Made by a program: the position numbers and the translations under genes
Shown here: piece by piece, positions 55,984 to 64,000 of the stretch
How the letters are laid out: each line of letters begins with the position of its first letter
How positions within the stretch are numbered: position 1 is the stretch's first letter
The notes under the pieces: model-generated
Databases searched by the model: none
Told to the model about the DNA's origin: nothing
What the model saw: the letters and a program-made list of their open reading frames with translations, nothing else
Assembly (NCBI RefSeq): GCF_014196515.1
Contig: NZ_JACIDV010000004.1
Span: forward strand, 1 to 64,000
DNA: 64,000 nucleotides
Direction of reading: 5' to 3'
DNA from: Rhizobium skierniewicense
GTDB lineage: Bacteria > Pseudomonadota > Alphaproteobacteria > Rhizobiales > Rhizobiaceae

Positions 55984-57153
55984 ATGTTGTCGCCCGACGA
56001 AGAGTTCCTGAGTGAGCTGCCGCTGTTCCTTGAATTCGAGGACGTCGCCAATCCCACGCTTTATCGCGCGCTGCCAGACGGTTGGGCGCTTGCTCTTGCC
56101 GATATCAACGATTCGACCGGCGCCATCGACGCAGGCCGTTACAAAGCGGTCAATATGGCCGGTGCCGGTGTCATCTCCGGAGTTTTAAACGCCCTGAAGC
56201 GGCATGACTTGCCATTTATTTTTGGAGGGGACGGTGCAGCGATTGCCGTCCCGCCCTTGCAGGTGGAAGCGGCGCGTGAAGCCTTGTCAAAGGTTCAGAG
56301 CTGGGTTGCGGACGACATTGGTCTTTCGCTTCGCGCCGCCATCGTGCCTGTGGCGGCAATACGAGAGAATGGTTTGGATGTACGCATTGCCCGGTTTCAA
56401 GCGAGCGACGATGTGTCCTATGCCATGTTTACAGGTGGTGGCAACCACTGGGCTGACGAGCAGATGAAGCAGGGACACTATCTGGTTGAGCCTGCCGAAA
56501 GTGGTTCGCGGCCCGATCTTACGGGTTTGTCTTGTCGCTGGAACCCGATTCCCGCCACATATGGCACGGTGGTGTCGATCATCGCCGTGCCTGGGCTGAC
56601 GCAGGACACTGTCGCATTCCGGCACCTCGTGTCGCAGATTGTCGCGCTTGCCAACGAGGATGGACGTGGTGGCCATCCGGTTCCCGCAGAAGGGCCACCG
56701 CTTGGCTTCATTCGCGAAGGGCTTGCAATGGAGGCGCGCGCGCTGTCGGCTTACAGGGACAGGCTGTCCCAAGCCCGCAAAGGTGCGTGGGTGCTATTTC
56801 AGACGATCCTCATCGCTGTGCTCTACAAGCTCAGAAAGCCTGTTGGTCGTTTTGACCCCATCGAATACAAACGCGCAGTTGCCAGCAATACGGACTTCCG
56901 CAAGTTCGACGATGGGTTGAAGATGACGGTCGATGTGGATCCGGAACGGCTAGCCGGTATCAAGGCAAAGCTGGAGGAGGCGGCGCGTGACGGTATCTGC
57001 TATTACGGCCTGCACGAGCAGGATACGGCGCTGATGACCTGTATCGTGCCGTCGCCGCTGTCGAAAGACCACATGCATTTTGTCGATGGCGGCGATGGCG
57101 GCTATTCGAAGGCCGCTGCCAGTCTCAAGGCCCAGATGCAGGCCATCATATAA
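55984..57153 (+). CDS. DUF3095 protein (nucleotide-cyclase-like)
   Basis: A 389-residue protein of DUF3095, unassigned. The stretch ALADINDSTGAIDAGRYKAV (about 35-54) and FIFGGDGAAIAVP (about 80-92) resemble the metal-binding Asp and the GGD hairpin of class III cyclases/GGDEF domains, so a nucleotide-binding or cyclase-like role is plausible. No membrane segment, except a hydrophobic WVLFQTILIAVLYKL stretch near residue 270. I start at the ATG at 55984, because relatives begin about 10 residues before the LPLF motif; the frame is open to 55861 with a poor sequence. It is divergent from the binding-protein gene. Confidence 0.82.
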   Translation: MLSPDEEFLSELPLFLEFEDVANPTLYRALPDGWALALADINDSTGAIDAGRYKAVNMAGAGVISGVLNALKRHDLPFIFGGDGAAIAVPPLQVEAAREALSKVQSWVADDIGLSLRAAIVPVAAIRENGLDVRIARFQASDDVSYAMFTGGGNHWADEQMKQGHYLVEPAESGSRPDLTGLSCRWNPIPATYGTVVSIIAVPGLTQDTVAFRHLVSQIVALANEDGRGGHPVPAEGPPLGFIREGLAMEARALSAYRDRLSQARKGAWVLFQTILIAVLYKLRKPVGRFDPIEYKRAVASNTDFRKFDDGLKMTVDVDPERLAGIKAKLEEAARDGICYYGLHEQDTALMTCIVPSPLSKDHMHFVDGGDGGYSKAAASLKAQMQAII

Positions 57154-57205
57154 TCAATGTTTCAACGCCAATGGCCGGGGCGGCCGGTTACCTGTAGATA
57201 AAAAC

Positions 57206-57247
57206 GCGCAGCGCCAGCCGTTGAAATGTCCAGCGCTGGCATTGCGC
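57206..57247. terminator. Possible terminator between DUF3095 and nolR
   Basis: GCGCA..GCCAGC (57206-57218) pairs with GCTGGC..TGCGC (57235-57247), an 11-bp stem with a 2-base mismatch on each side and a 16-base loop. It lies between convergent genes; no clear T-run follows. Confidence 0.4.
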
Positions 57248-57253
57248 TATTCT

Positions 57254-57574
57254 TCAAGCAGCAGATTTTTCCGAGCTTGGGGAGGCGCAGTAGATACCTT
57301 CAAGCGTGGAAAGGATTTTTTTGACGGATTCAGAGGTACTGGAATAGTAGATCGTCTGAGCATCGCGCCGGGTCTTGACCAAACGCTGCGCACGCAGCTT
57401 GGATAGGTGCTGCGACAAAGCGGATTGGCTAAGGCCAACCTGCGTAGCGAGCACGCCAACCGGTACTTCGCCTTCAACCAGGCTGCACAGGATCATCAGG
57501 CGCTTTGGGTTCGCCATGGCTGACAAAAGGCCCGCGGCGACTGTCGACTGTTCAGAAAGAGACTCAGTGTTCAT
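57254..57574 (-). CDS. nolR: NolR-like ArsR family regulator
   Basis: A 106-residue winged-helix regulator. The segment AAGLLSAMANPKRLMILCSL and the recognition helix region VGLSQSALSQHLSKLRAQRL, then TRRDAQTIYYSS, closely match NolR of Sinorhizobium and Rhizobium, a global repressor of nodulation, growth and quorum-sensing genes. It has no metal-binding Cys of the ArsR arsenic type. The ATG has GGGAGAAG 8 bases upstream. A sequence fitting the NolR box lies 130 bases upstream, so autoregulation is likely. In a non-nodulating Agrobacterium it would act as a general regulator. Confidence 0.85.
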   Translation of the reverse strand: MNTESLSEQSTVAAGLLSAMANPKRLMILCSLVEGEVPVGVLATQVGLSQSALSQHLSKLRAQRLVKTRRDAQTIYYSSTSESVKKILSTLEGIYCASPSSEKSAA

Positions 57575-58063
57575 ATTCTTACTTCTCCCGAGTAAAGCCC
57601 GCCCCGGACCATCTCATTGGCAAACCATTTTTGGTATGCGTAAAGTGTACCAATTCGGTCAGATCGCTGTATATACCTAAATCTAAGGTATGGTGCAGTG
57701 TATATTAGTTATAGTTTAAACTCGTTTATTTTTCCTATTAATCCGGAAAAATAGTTATAAATTCCTATTTTTATATATTATTTTTTGAATTTTGGAATTT
57801 TTTATTAAATTTCAATCTATTAAAGTATTTTATTTCGTTTCTCTGAAGTGCGTCTATAGGTGAACGAATTACCAGATTTTGGGACCGCCTCCAAAATAGG
57901 CATTTCAAATGTCATTCGTTTTATCTGCTGCTTCACGATTGCAGTATGAGCCGTGAAGGACAGGCGGGTGAGGCAAACGTCTTGCGAGGAGGCTATTCGA
58001 CCTGTGTCTCTGCAAAGGGGACGCTGAGCTGCGATGCAGACGTCGTGCACCGCAGCCCGTGTT
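57575..58063. other. AT-rich intergenic region upstream of nolR
   Basis: The stretch between nolR and choV (both on the minus strand) contains, at about 57690-57840, one of the most AT-rich segments of the window, with runs of T and A. Such DNA is bendable and a target for silencing proteins. It carries the likely nolR promoter and a NolR-like box. A 76-codon frame on the minus strand (58050-57820) has mixed composition and no ribosome binding site; I do not call it. Confidence 0.55.
57704..57719 (+). promoter_or_regulatory. Candidate NolR box
   Basis: ATTAG-TTATAGTTT-AA fits the published NolR consensus, an (A/T)TTAG half followed by nine bases and A(T/A). It lies in the AT-rich region about 130 bases upstream of nolR. 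The consensus is short, so a chance match is possible in AT-rich DNA. Confidence 0.4.
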
Positions 58064-59110
58064 CTATCGCCGTCTGTGAGTTGTCAGCCCGCGAATGATG
58101 TCGTCTGCGGAGATGGTTCCGACAATCGACCCGTGATCGACGATCCCGATTTCGCCGGGCTGCTTTGCCATGGCATCCAGAATATCGACCAGAGGGGAGG
58201 TCGGGCGCGCTGTGCCGGATACCGGGAGACCCGCCTGGTGTGCGCTGACGCCCGGTCGCATCACGTCTGCTGCCGTCAGCATGGATATCGGGTTCATGTT
58301 TTGCACGAAATCCGAAACATACTGGTTGGATGGGTTTTTAACGATTTCCCGTGGCGTGCCGCACTGGATGATATGGCCACCATCCATCATGGCAATGCGA
58401 TTGCCGATGCGGAACGCTTCATCCAGATCGTGGCTAACGAACAGAATGGTTTTTTTCAACCGGCTTTGGAACTCCAATAGTTCATCCTGAAGACGGCTGC
58501 GGATCAGGGGGTCGAGCGCGGAGAACGGCTCATCCATCAACAGGATGGGTGCGCCGGTGGCAAAAGCTCTGGCAAGACCAACACGCTGTTGCATGCCCCC
58601 GGAGAGTTCGCCCACCTTGCGGTTTGCCCATTCCGAGAGATTGACGAGTTCCAGCTGTTCAGCAACGCGCTTCTTACGCTCAGCGTCCGAAACGCCCGCC
58701 AATTCAAGGCCGAACCCGACATTGTCAGCGACATTGCGCCACGGTAACAGCCCGAACTGCTGAAACACCATCGACACCGTGTTGGTGCGAAGTTCCCGCA
58801 ATGCCTTCGTTGATGCTTTGTAAGGATCAAGATAACCAGATGGTGTTTTCACACTGACATTGCCGCGCACGACAGGCGCAAGTCGATTGACAGCTCGCAG
58901 AAGGGTCGACTTTCCAGAGCCAGACAATCCCATCAGAACGAGAATTTCCCCCTCCTTGACTGTGAGGGACGCATTGGCCACGCCAAGCACATGGCCTGTT
59001 TTTGCCTTGATCTCCGTACGGGTTTTGCCTGCGTCGATCAGTGGCAGCGCTTCTGATGGACTGTCGCCGAAGACGATATCGACGTTTTCGAAAATAATCG
59101 CGTCACTCAT
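58064..59110 (-). CDS. choV: Choline ABC transporter ATPase
   Basis: A 348-residue ATPase driving choline import. Walker A GLSGSGKST (about 61-69), Q-loop FQQFGLLPWRN, signature LSGGMQQRVGLARA, Walker B ILLMDEPFSALDP and the H-loop SHDLDEAF are complete. The C-terminal part (from about 270) has CBS-like motifs (MLTAADVMRPGVSA, GEIGIVDHGSIVGTISADDI), as in glycine betaine/choline transporters where they sense ionic strength. It overlaps choW by 4 bases and is the last gene of choXWV. Confidence 0.93.
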   Translation of the reverse strand: MSDAIIFENVDIVFGDSPSEALPLIDAGKTRTEIKAKTGHVLGVANASLTVKEGEILVLMGLSGSGKSTLLRAVNRLAPVVRGNVSVKTPSGYLDPYKASTKALRELRTNTVSMVFQQFGLLPWRNVADNVGFGLELAGVSDAERKKRVAEQLELVNLSEWANRKVGELSGGMQQRVGLARAFATGAPILLMDEPFSALDPLIRSRLQDELLEFQSRLKKTILFVSHDLDEAFRIGNRIAMMDGGHIIQCGTPREIVKNPSNQYVSDFVQNMNPISMLTAADVMRPGVSAHQAGLPVSGTARPTSPLVDILDAMAKQPGEIGIVDHGSIVGTISADDIIRGLTTHRRR

Positions 59111-59958
59111 ACTTCATCCTCCGAGCCCGGCAGACGGAACAGCCGGTCGAGAATGATCGCCACAATGACGATACAGAGTCCGGCCTCAAACCCCATGGCG
59201 ATATTGACGGTGTTGAGTGCGCGCACCACAGGAACACCCAAGCCGTTTGCGCCGACCAGTGCGGATATGACGACCATGGACAGTGCCAACATGATCGTCT
59301 GGGTTAGGCCCGCCATGATCTGTGGTGTGGCGTAGGGCAGTTCCACCTTGCGCAATACCTGACCTGGCGTCGCACCAAAGGCAACCGCAGCTTCGACCAA
59401 GGCTGGTGGCGTGGAGATGATGCCGAGCCTTGTGAGCCGGATCGGTGCGGGCAGGGCGAAAATCACCGTTGCAATCAACCCCGGCACCATTCCAAGTCCG
59501 AACAGGACAAGGGCTGGAATGAGGTAGACGAATGTCGGAATTGTCTGCATGAGGTCGAGTGCTGGACGCATGAAGGTGTAGACCCATTTGCGTCGTGCAG
59601 CTAAAATTCCAAGCGGGATGCCGAGGATCATACAGACGATGCTCGCAGCAATGACGAGTGCGAGTGTCTCGGTTGTCGCTTTCCAGTAGCCCAGATTGAT
59701 GATGAGCAGCAGCCCAAGCGCCGTAAACAGCGGCATTCCGATGGAGCGACGCATCCACGCAGACAGGGCCGTCAGCACGGCGACGATGATGAGAGGATGC
59801 GGCGCCTGAAGCATGAAAAGAAAAGCGTCGATGACGCTTTCGAAAATGAAGGATAACCAATCAAAGAAAAAAGAAAGATTTCCGGTCAGCCAATCGACTG
59901 CTTCCTTGGCATATCGACCGATCGGTAAACGGTTTTGAGAAGCGCTGAGCCATTCCAC
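59107..59958 (-). CDS. choW: Choline ABC transporter permease
   Basis: A 283-residue inner-membrane permease with about six hydrophobic helices. The EAA loop typical of binding-protein-dependent permeases is VEAAVAFGATPGQVLRKVEL, preceded by PAPIRLTRLGI. Sequence and position identify it as ChoW of the rhizobial ChoXWV system. It follows choX after 89 bases holding a strong hairpin, and overlaps choV by 4 bases. The start ATG at 59958 has only a weak GTGGA. Confidence 0.92.
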   Translation of the reverse strand: MEWLSASQNRLPIGRYAKEAVDWLTGNLSFFFDWLSFIFESVIDAFLFMLQAPHPLIIVAVLTALSAWMRRSIGMPLFTALGLLLIINLGYWKATTETLALVIAASIVCMILGIPLGILAARRKWVYTFMRPALDLMQTIPTFVYLIPALVLFGLGMVPGLIATVIFALPAPIRLTRLGIISTPPALVEAAVAFGATPGQVLRKVELPYATPQIMAGLTQTIMLALSMVVISALVGANGLGVPVVRALNTVNIAMGFEAGLCIVIVAIILDRLFRLPGSEDEV

Positions 59959-59994
59959 GGTAAGACGGGACCTTTCGTGAACGGAGTCATAATT

Positions 59995-60023
59995 GTCTTC
60001 CGACCGTGATCAGGTCGGAAGAC
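59995..60023. promoter_or_regulatory. Hairpin between choX and choW
   Basis: GTCTTCCGACC (59995-60005) and GGTCGGAAGAC (60013-60023) form a perfect 11-bp stem with a 7-base loop in the gap between choX and choW. There is no T-run on the coding strand, so it is more likely an RNA-stabilising or partial-termination element that raises the amount of the binding protein over the membrane parts. Confidence 0.6.
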
Positions 60024-60047
60024 AGGTTCAAATGCAAGATAAAGCCT

Positions 60048-61007
60048 CTAGAGGCCGATATTTTTCTTTGCCGCAGTCAGGGCATCTTCGCTGCCATCTT
60101 TGGTCTTTACACCTGCAAGCCATGGCTCGATGGCAGTCGGGTTGGCCTTCAGCCAATCCGTTGCGGCAGCTTCCGCTTCCATGCCGTCATTGAGAATCTT
60201 GCCCATGATCTCGTTTTCCATGGGAAGTGTGAATTGCAGGTTTTTCAGGAGCGCGCCAATATTGGGGCATTCCTGAACGTAACCAGCGCGTGTGTTGGTG
60301 TAGATCGTGGCGCCGCCGAGATTCGGGCCGAACACATCGTCACCGCCGGTCAAGTAAGTCAGCTTGAAATTGGAGTTCATCGGGTGGGGTTCCCAGCCGA
60401 GGAAGACGATGGGGTCGCCGGATTTTTCAGCGCGTGCCACCTGCGACAGCATGCCCTGTTCAGAGGATTCAACGACCTGAAAATCTTTGAGGCCAAACGC
60501 GTCCTTTTCCACCATGCCAAGGATCAGACGGTTGCCATCATTGCCAGGCTCGATACCGTAGATCTTGCCGCTCAACTCGTCGCTATGGGCGGCGATATCC
60601 TTGAAATCCTTGATGCCGAGTTCGGCACCCTTGGTGTTGGTTGCAAGCGTGTATTTGGCGCCGGTCAGGTTCTCGCGAACGGTTTCCACAGACTTGTCTT
60701 CGCGGTAAGCCTTGATGTCGCCTTCCATTGTTGGCATCCAGTTGCCGAGGAAAACGTCGATATCCTTGTTTTTCATCGAGGTGTAGGTCACGGGCACGGA
60801 AAGGATTTTGACGTCTGTCTCATAGCCCAGGCTTTTGAGGATGACCGAGGCGGTTGCAGTGGTCGCCGTGATGTCCGTCCAGCCCACATCCGAGAAGCGG
60901 ACAGTGCCGCAGCTTGCCGGTTCGGCCGCAGAGGCGGCGGTGGTGAAGAGTGCCATTGCAGAAACTGCTGCGGCGAGTGCCAGACAGCGGCGATTTTTTG
61001 CAAGCAT
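60048..61007 (-). CDS. choX: Periplasmic choline-binding protein ChoX
   Basis: A 319-residue binding protein of the OpuAC type with a signal peptide (LALAAAVSAMALFTTAASA). It strongly resembles ChoX of Sinorhizobium: RFSDVGWTDITATTATASVI, IDVFLGNWMPTMEGDIKAYR, YGIEPGNDGNRLI and VFLGWEPHPMNSNFKLTYLTGG (in part). The Trp and Tyr residues in these stretches build the aromatic box that holds the quaternary ammonium of choline. AGGGAGTAAGC precedes the ATG. It is the first gene of choXWV; betaine synthesis genes are not in this window. Confidence 0.94.
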   Translation of the reverse strand: MLAKNRRCLALAAAVSAMALFTTAASAAEPASCGTVRFSDVGWTDITATTATASVILKSLGYETDVKILSVPVTYTSMKNKDIDVFLGNWMPTMEGDIKAYREDKSVETVRENLTGAKYTLATNTKGAELGIKDFKDIAAHSDELSGKIYGIEPGNDGNRLILGMVEKDAFGLKDFQVVESSEQGMLSQVARAEKSGDPIVFLGWEPHPMNSNFKLTYLTGGDDVFGPNLGGATIYTNTRAGYVQECPNIGALLKNLQFTLPMENEIMGKILNDGMEAEAAATDWLKANPTAIEPWLAGVKTKDGSEDALTAAKKNIGL

Positions 61008-61230
61008 TGCTTACTCCCTCTTTTTTAAACTTCGCGCCCATTATGAATATCTGGAGCAGACAATCAACTCATGCGCGTTTGCGTGCGATGCACAACGGTT
61101 TGCGACACGTCTTCGATTTTTAGAATGGCTGAAGACTATTGACCAAGGAAAGCTGTGTTTTTTGTCATGCGGCTCTTGCCCTTGGCCTAGCCCAAGCCGC
61201 AAAAGACGCCAGAACCGACCGGAGGGCATG

Positions 61231-61812
61231 ATGGCCAAGCTCTATTTCAACTATGCGGCAATGAATGCCGGCAAGTCGACCATGCTTTTGCAGGCGTCGT
61301 ACAATTATCATGAGCGCGGCATGCGCACGCTGATCTTTACCGCAGCATTCGACAACCGAGCCGGTGTCGGCAAAGTTGCCTCACGTATCGGCCTCTCCTC
61401 CGATGCTCTCGTTTTCGATGATAGTACCGACATTCTTGCGCAGGTCACGCAGTTGCATGCGCAAGAGCCGGTCGCCTGCGTCTTTATCGATGAGGCTAAT
61501 TTTCTGTCGGAACACCACGTTTGGCAACTGGCCACGATTGCTGACACGCTGGGTGTTCCGGTTATGGCTTACGGCCTGCGGACCGATTTCCAGGGCAAGC
61601 TGTTTCCCGCCTCAAGGGAGCTGTTGGCGATTGCCGACGAGTTGCGAGAAATTCGTACGATCTGCCACTGCGGACGCAAAGCGTCCATGGTGGCGCGTTT
61701 CGATTCCGACGGCAAGGTGGTCAAGGAAGGTGCGCAGATCGATGTCGGCGGCAATGAGAAATACGTCTCCTTCTGTCGTCGCCACTGGGTCGACGCCGTC
61801 AAGGGCGATTAA
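61231..61812 (+). CDS. tdk: Thymidine kinase
   Basis: A 193-residue type II thymidine kinase phosphorylating thymidine in salvage. P-loop AMNAGKST is at residues 9-16, the catalytic Glu lies in VFIDEANFL, and the lasso region VMAYGLRTDFQGKLFPAS is present. Zinc ligands are ICHCGRKA and the final CRRHW, all four conserved. The start at 61231 has GGAGG 5-6 bases upstream; an ATG directly before it is too close. It is divergent from choX. Confidence 0.94.
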   Translation: MAKLYFNYAAMNAGKSTMLLQASYNYHERGMRTLIFTAAFDNRAGVGKVASRIGLSSDALVFDDSTDILAQVTQLHAQEPVACVFIDEANFLSEHHVWQLATIADTLGVPVMAYGLRTDFQGKLFPASRELLAIADELREIRTICHCGRKASMVARFDSDGKVVKEGAQIDVGGNEKYVSFCRRHWVDAVKGD

Positions 61813-61914
61813 CCCTTTTGGTGCACGCGATCTCTTCTGCTTCTTTGCGAGAAGGCTACCCATATTTATATGTGTGGACTTTTTGCTACAAATCGATTCG
61901 GGGGACAATTTCGC

Positions 61915-62931
61915 ATGGCGAAAACGCCGTCTTTTGACGCCAGAACCGAAAAGCTGCGTGCCGAGGCGCGGACGGTGCAGGAACTCTGTGCGCAACTGGC
62001 AAACGCGCTCTGCATTCCATTCGATGAGGCGCCGAAAACGGCTTTCCAATCTGAAGCGCGGGAGCTTGCCGAGCTTCGAGATTTGATACGAGCGCTTGAA
62101 ACTGATATTCTGGAGGTTGTCTCCGGTTTGGGAGCGTCCACTCAAGCCGCTTATGCCGCTTTTGATAAAGTGGAAGAAGTGTCATGGCGTGAGCAATTCT
62201 TTGGGTTTTTTATCAAGCGCAACCCCACATCGTTCAAAGCCTTGCGATTGAAAAAGCTTATCGTTGCGGAGACGGCGAAAACCATTCTTCTTCAGGCGGC
62301 TGCTGTTCATGACGTCTTTCAGCGCCGTAAGGATGCCGCAGCATCACTGGTGGTAAGCGTTGAACCGGAACTCGTTGCAAGTATGGAAGAACGGCGCGTC
62401 ATCGTGTCCAAGATGGATGATGCACGCCAGCGAGACAAAAGTCTCGTGGCATCGCTTGCGACGCTGAACCGAAAAATACAAGATGCCAGTGACGTAACGC
62501 GGCTTTCCCAGTTGAGACTTGAAGAAGCAGAGCTTTCCGCAGAGCGCGAGATGGTGTTGGGGCAGCGCGACACGCTGCGCAAAATGCACGACGTTCTGGA
62601 TCGGCAGGCAATTCTTCTTGGAGATATGATCGATCTCCAGAATGAAGCGATTGCTCTGCATACGCTGTTGCTCAACAAGGTCAACGTCGAGGCCGAGCGG
62701 TGCATACAGCTTTATGACGCTGCATTTGGATCGCTTGACCCGCTTCTGGCCGAGGCAAAACCGTCTGTTCACACGGATGTTTCCACACCGATGTCACTTG
62801 CTGTCTTTCAGGGCTTGCTGACTTTGCATTCCCAAGGCGCCATTACCATGCAGGATATTGAGCAACGAAAGGGACGGGTTGATGAAGCACTTGCTCAGCG
62901 CGCAGGAAGCGTCTCCAGCGCCCCCGTGTAG
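61915..62931 (+). CDS. Hypothetical coiled-coil protein
   Basis: A 338-residue protein that I do not recognise. It is almost entirely helical and charged, with long heptad-like stretches (EARELAELRDLIRALETDIL, about 50-70, and RLSQLRLEEAELSAEREMVL, about 200-220) and no membrane segment or signal. A short FGFFIKRNPTSFKAL stretch interrupts it near residue 100. The start ATG at 61915 has GGGGGAC 9 bases upstream. It precedes the DUF2333 gene by 220 bases on the same strand. Structural or membrane-remodelling roles would be guesses. Confidence 0.75.
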   Translation: MAKTPSFDARTEKLRAEARTVQELCAQLANALCIPFDEAPKTAFQSEARELAELRDLIRALETDILEVVSGLGASTQAAYAAFDKVEEVSWREQFFGFFIKRNPTSFKALRLKKLIVAETAKTILLQAAAVHDVFQRRKDAAASLVVSVEPELVASMEERRVIVSKMDDARQRDKSLVASLATLNRKIQDASDVTRLSQLRLEEAELSAEREMVLGQRDTLRKMHDVLDRQAILLGDMIDLQNEAIALHTLLLNKVNVEAERCIQLYDAAFGSLDPLLAEAKPSVHTDVSTPMSLAVFQGLLTLHSQGAITMQDIEQRKGRVDEALAQRAGSVSSAPV

Positions 62932-63154
62932 GCCAGTCTTCGTAAAAACGTGACCCATCCGTTGTATCGTCGGCAACGGCAACCATATGTGAGTGACATC
63001 AGGTCTCGCGAGGGATCCCGAAATACTGCTACGGGTGAAGCGTTCCGGGCTGTCAACATGCGGAGCGCCCGCAACACAGATTTGTTATTTTGAGGCAAAG
63101 TACCAGAAAGATCGCAGCTGGTCTTCCGGTCGTTGCGCTAAGGAGATTTGAACG

Positions 63155-64000
63155 ATGCTCGATCCGATTGTCGCGTTTTTCAGGCGCGTGTTTACAGCGT
63201 TCGGAAGAGGGATCTCCATCGTGATCGCGGGGCTTTTGTGGCCTTTTCGTGCCGCCAATGGCTGGTATTCTGACCGGGCACTGATGGTAAAGGCACCGAT
63301 TGCAGCTGCGCTCGTCATTCTGGTTGGTCTTTATGGCTACTTCTTCTGGCAGACCCAGGTCTGGACGAACTTCAATCCTGACTATGTAGCGACGTACAAA
63401 TTTGCCGAACGCAAGGAAAGCGCCGGGCAGGAATTACCGGCGCAGCCCGCTGCGGGTGCGGATGCTACAGCCACTGCCGTTCCCACCAAGAGCTGCCAGC
63501 GCTCGGCCATTGTTGATGTTGCAGCAGACCTGATTGACTACAATGTTGATCAGAACGCCTGGATTTCATCCATGCTGCTCTATCGTGTCGGGCTTTTCGG
63601 GATTGATTGGGACAGTACGCCGTTTCTGGACAACAAGGCTTCCTTCCAGCGGGGCGTCAACCAGGCTGTGCGCCGCACCTCTGTGGAACTGGTCGATTCT
63701 CTTGGTCGCGTTCGCGGAACATCGGGTGTCGATGGCGATCTGCAAAGCGCACGCGGCAATCTCCAGTTCGATGAATATTCCTGGTATTTCGGCTTGAACC
63801 CCTTCGGCCCGAAGACGCCAAGCCCAAGTTATTACCGCTCTGCCGCCGAGAGCTTAAGAAAGTTCAACGCCAATCTGTCGTTGTGCAATTCCGTTTTCGA
63901 CGGCCGTGCCGACAACCTCATCCAGTTTGTCGACCGTATTGCCAACGACATCGGTGGCACATCTGCCATTCTGCGGGAACGCTCGGAAAACTATAATGGC
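63155..64000 (+). CDS. DUF2333 protein, 5' part
   Basis: The frame is open from the ATG at 63155 (AAGGAGA upstream) to the end of the window, 282 codons without a stop, so the gene is truncated by the window. It begins MLDPIVAFFRRVFTAFGRGI, has one membrane helix near residues 48-66 (PIAAALVILVGLYGYFFWQT), a Pro/Ala-rich linker, then a domain with DLIDYNVDQNAWISSMLLYR, SWYFGLNPFGPKTPSPSYYR and DNLIQFVDRIANDIGG. These match DUF2333, a family of single-pass inner-membrane proteins of unknown role, common in alpha- and gammaproteobacteria. Confidence 0.85.
   Translation, partial: MLDPIVAFFRRVFTAFGRGISIVIAGLLWPFRAANGWYSDRALMVKAPIAAALVILVGLYGYFFWQTQVWTNFNPDYVATYKFAERKESAGQELPAQPAAGADATATAVPTKSCQRSAIVDVAADLIDYNVDQNAWISSMLLYRVGLFGIDWDSTPFLDNKASFQRGVNQAVRRTSVELVDSLGRVRGTSGVDGDLQSARGNLQFDEYSWYFGLNPFGPKTPSPSYYRSAAESLRKFNANLSLCNSVFDGRADNLIQFVDRIANDIGGTSAILRERSENYNG

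Noticed and set aside
57820-58050. 76-codon minus-strand frame downstream of choV
   Set aside because: Its composition changes half-way into the AT-rich segment, there is no ribosome binding site, and no motif is visible.

Overview
The window is chromosomal DNA of an alphaproteobacterium of the family Rhizobiaceae, most likely Agrobacterium or a close Rhizobium. The evidence is the moderately high GC, the NolR-type regulator, the ChoXWV choline transporter, the SbmA/BacA transporter, membrane-bound PuuD urate hydroxylase, DUF1045 beside PuuE, and the rhizobial style of DUF2333 and DUF3095 genes. No rRNA, tRNA, CRISPR array, insertion sequence or prophage was seen. The genome-wide context cannot be judged from one window, and all names come from reading the translated sequence without database searches.

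Layout. 1-5 kb (minus strand): the 5' part of a protein made of perfect 8-residue repeats, a long non-coding stretch, then the alpha-E / circularly permuted ATP-grasp / transglutaminase triad. 5-8 kb: an L,D-transpeptidase lipoprotein, a class II glutamine amidotransferase, an MFS transporter and DoxX. 8-14 kb: a large hybrid histidine kinase divergent from an RNA helicase. 14-16 kb: the two halves of MnmC as separate divergent genes whose start codons overlap. 16-20 kb: a purine (urate to ureidoglycolate) operon of DUF1045, puuE, uraD, allA, uraH and a phosphoesterase. 20-24 kb: a D,D-carboxypeptidase, a TetR regulator with a likely leaderless self-repressed promoter, the dead remnant of the SMR efflux gene it probably controlled, lldD, and an orphan protein with a possible His/Cys active site. 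24-26 kb: a chemoreceptor gene split by a 5-bp tandem duplication. 26-35 kb (minus strand): guaD, puuD, a LysR regulator, xdhC, xdhB, xdhA and bdhA. 35-43 kb: glpK, an AHSA1-type protein, a luciferase-like oxidoreductase, a methionine aminopeptidase, bacA, a deacetylase and an NnrU protein. 43-47 kb: a membrane TPR protein, der, a Nudix hydrolase, DUF2026 and a small two-gene cysteine-rich operon. 47-57 kb: a GT4 glycosyltransferase, kdgK divergent from a GH13 alpha-glucosidase, an HD-GYP protein, adenine deaminase, an amino-acid binding protein and DUF3095. 57-64 kb: nolR with an AT-rich upstream region, choVWX, thymidine kinase, a coiled-coil protein and the start of a DUF2333 protein.

How the genes work together. 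The dominant theme is purine salvage and catabolism spread over three blocks. Adenine deaminase and guanine deaminase feed hypoxanthine and xanthine to XdhABC, PuuD oxidises urate, UraH and UraD make allantoin, PuuE opens it, and AllA splits ureidoglycolate. The allantoate-degrading step is not in the window. Two broken genes (the SMR remnant and the split chemoreceptor) look like recent local losses. The least explained items are the octad-repeat protein, the 172-aa His/Cys protein, and the cysteine-rich pair at 46.8-47.6 kb.
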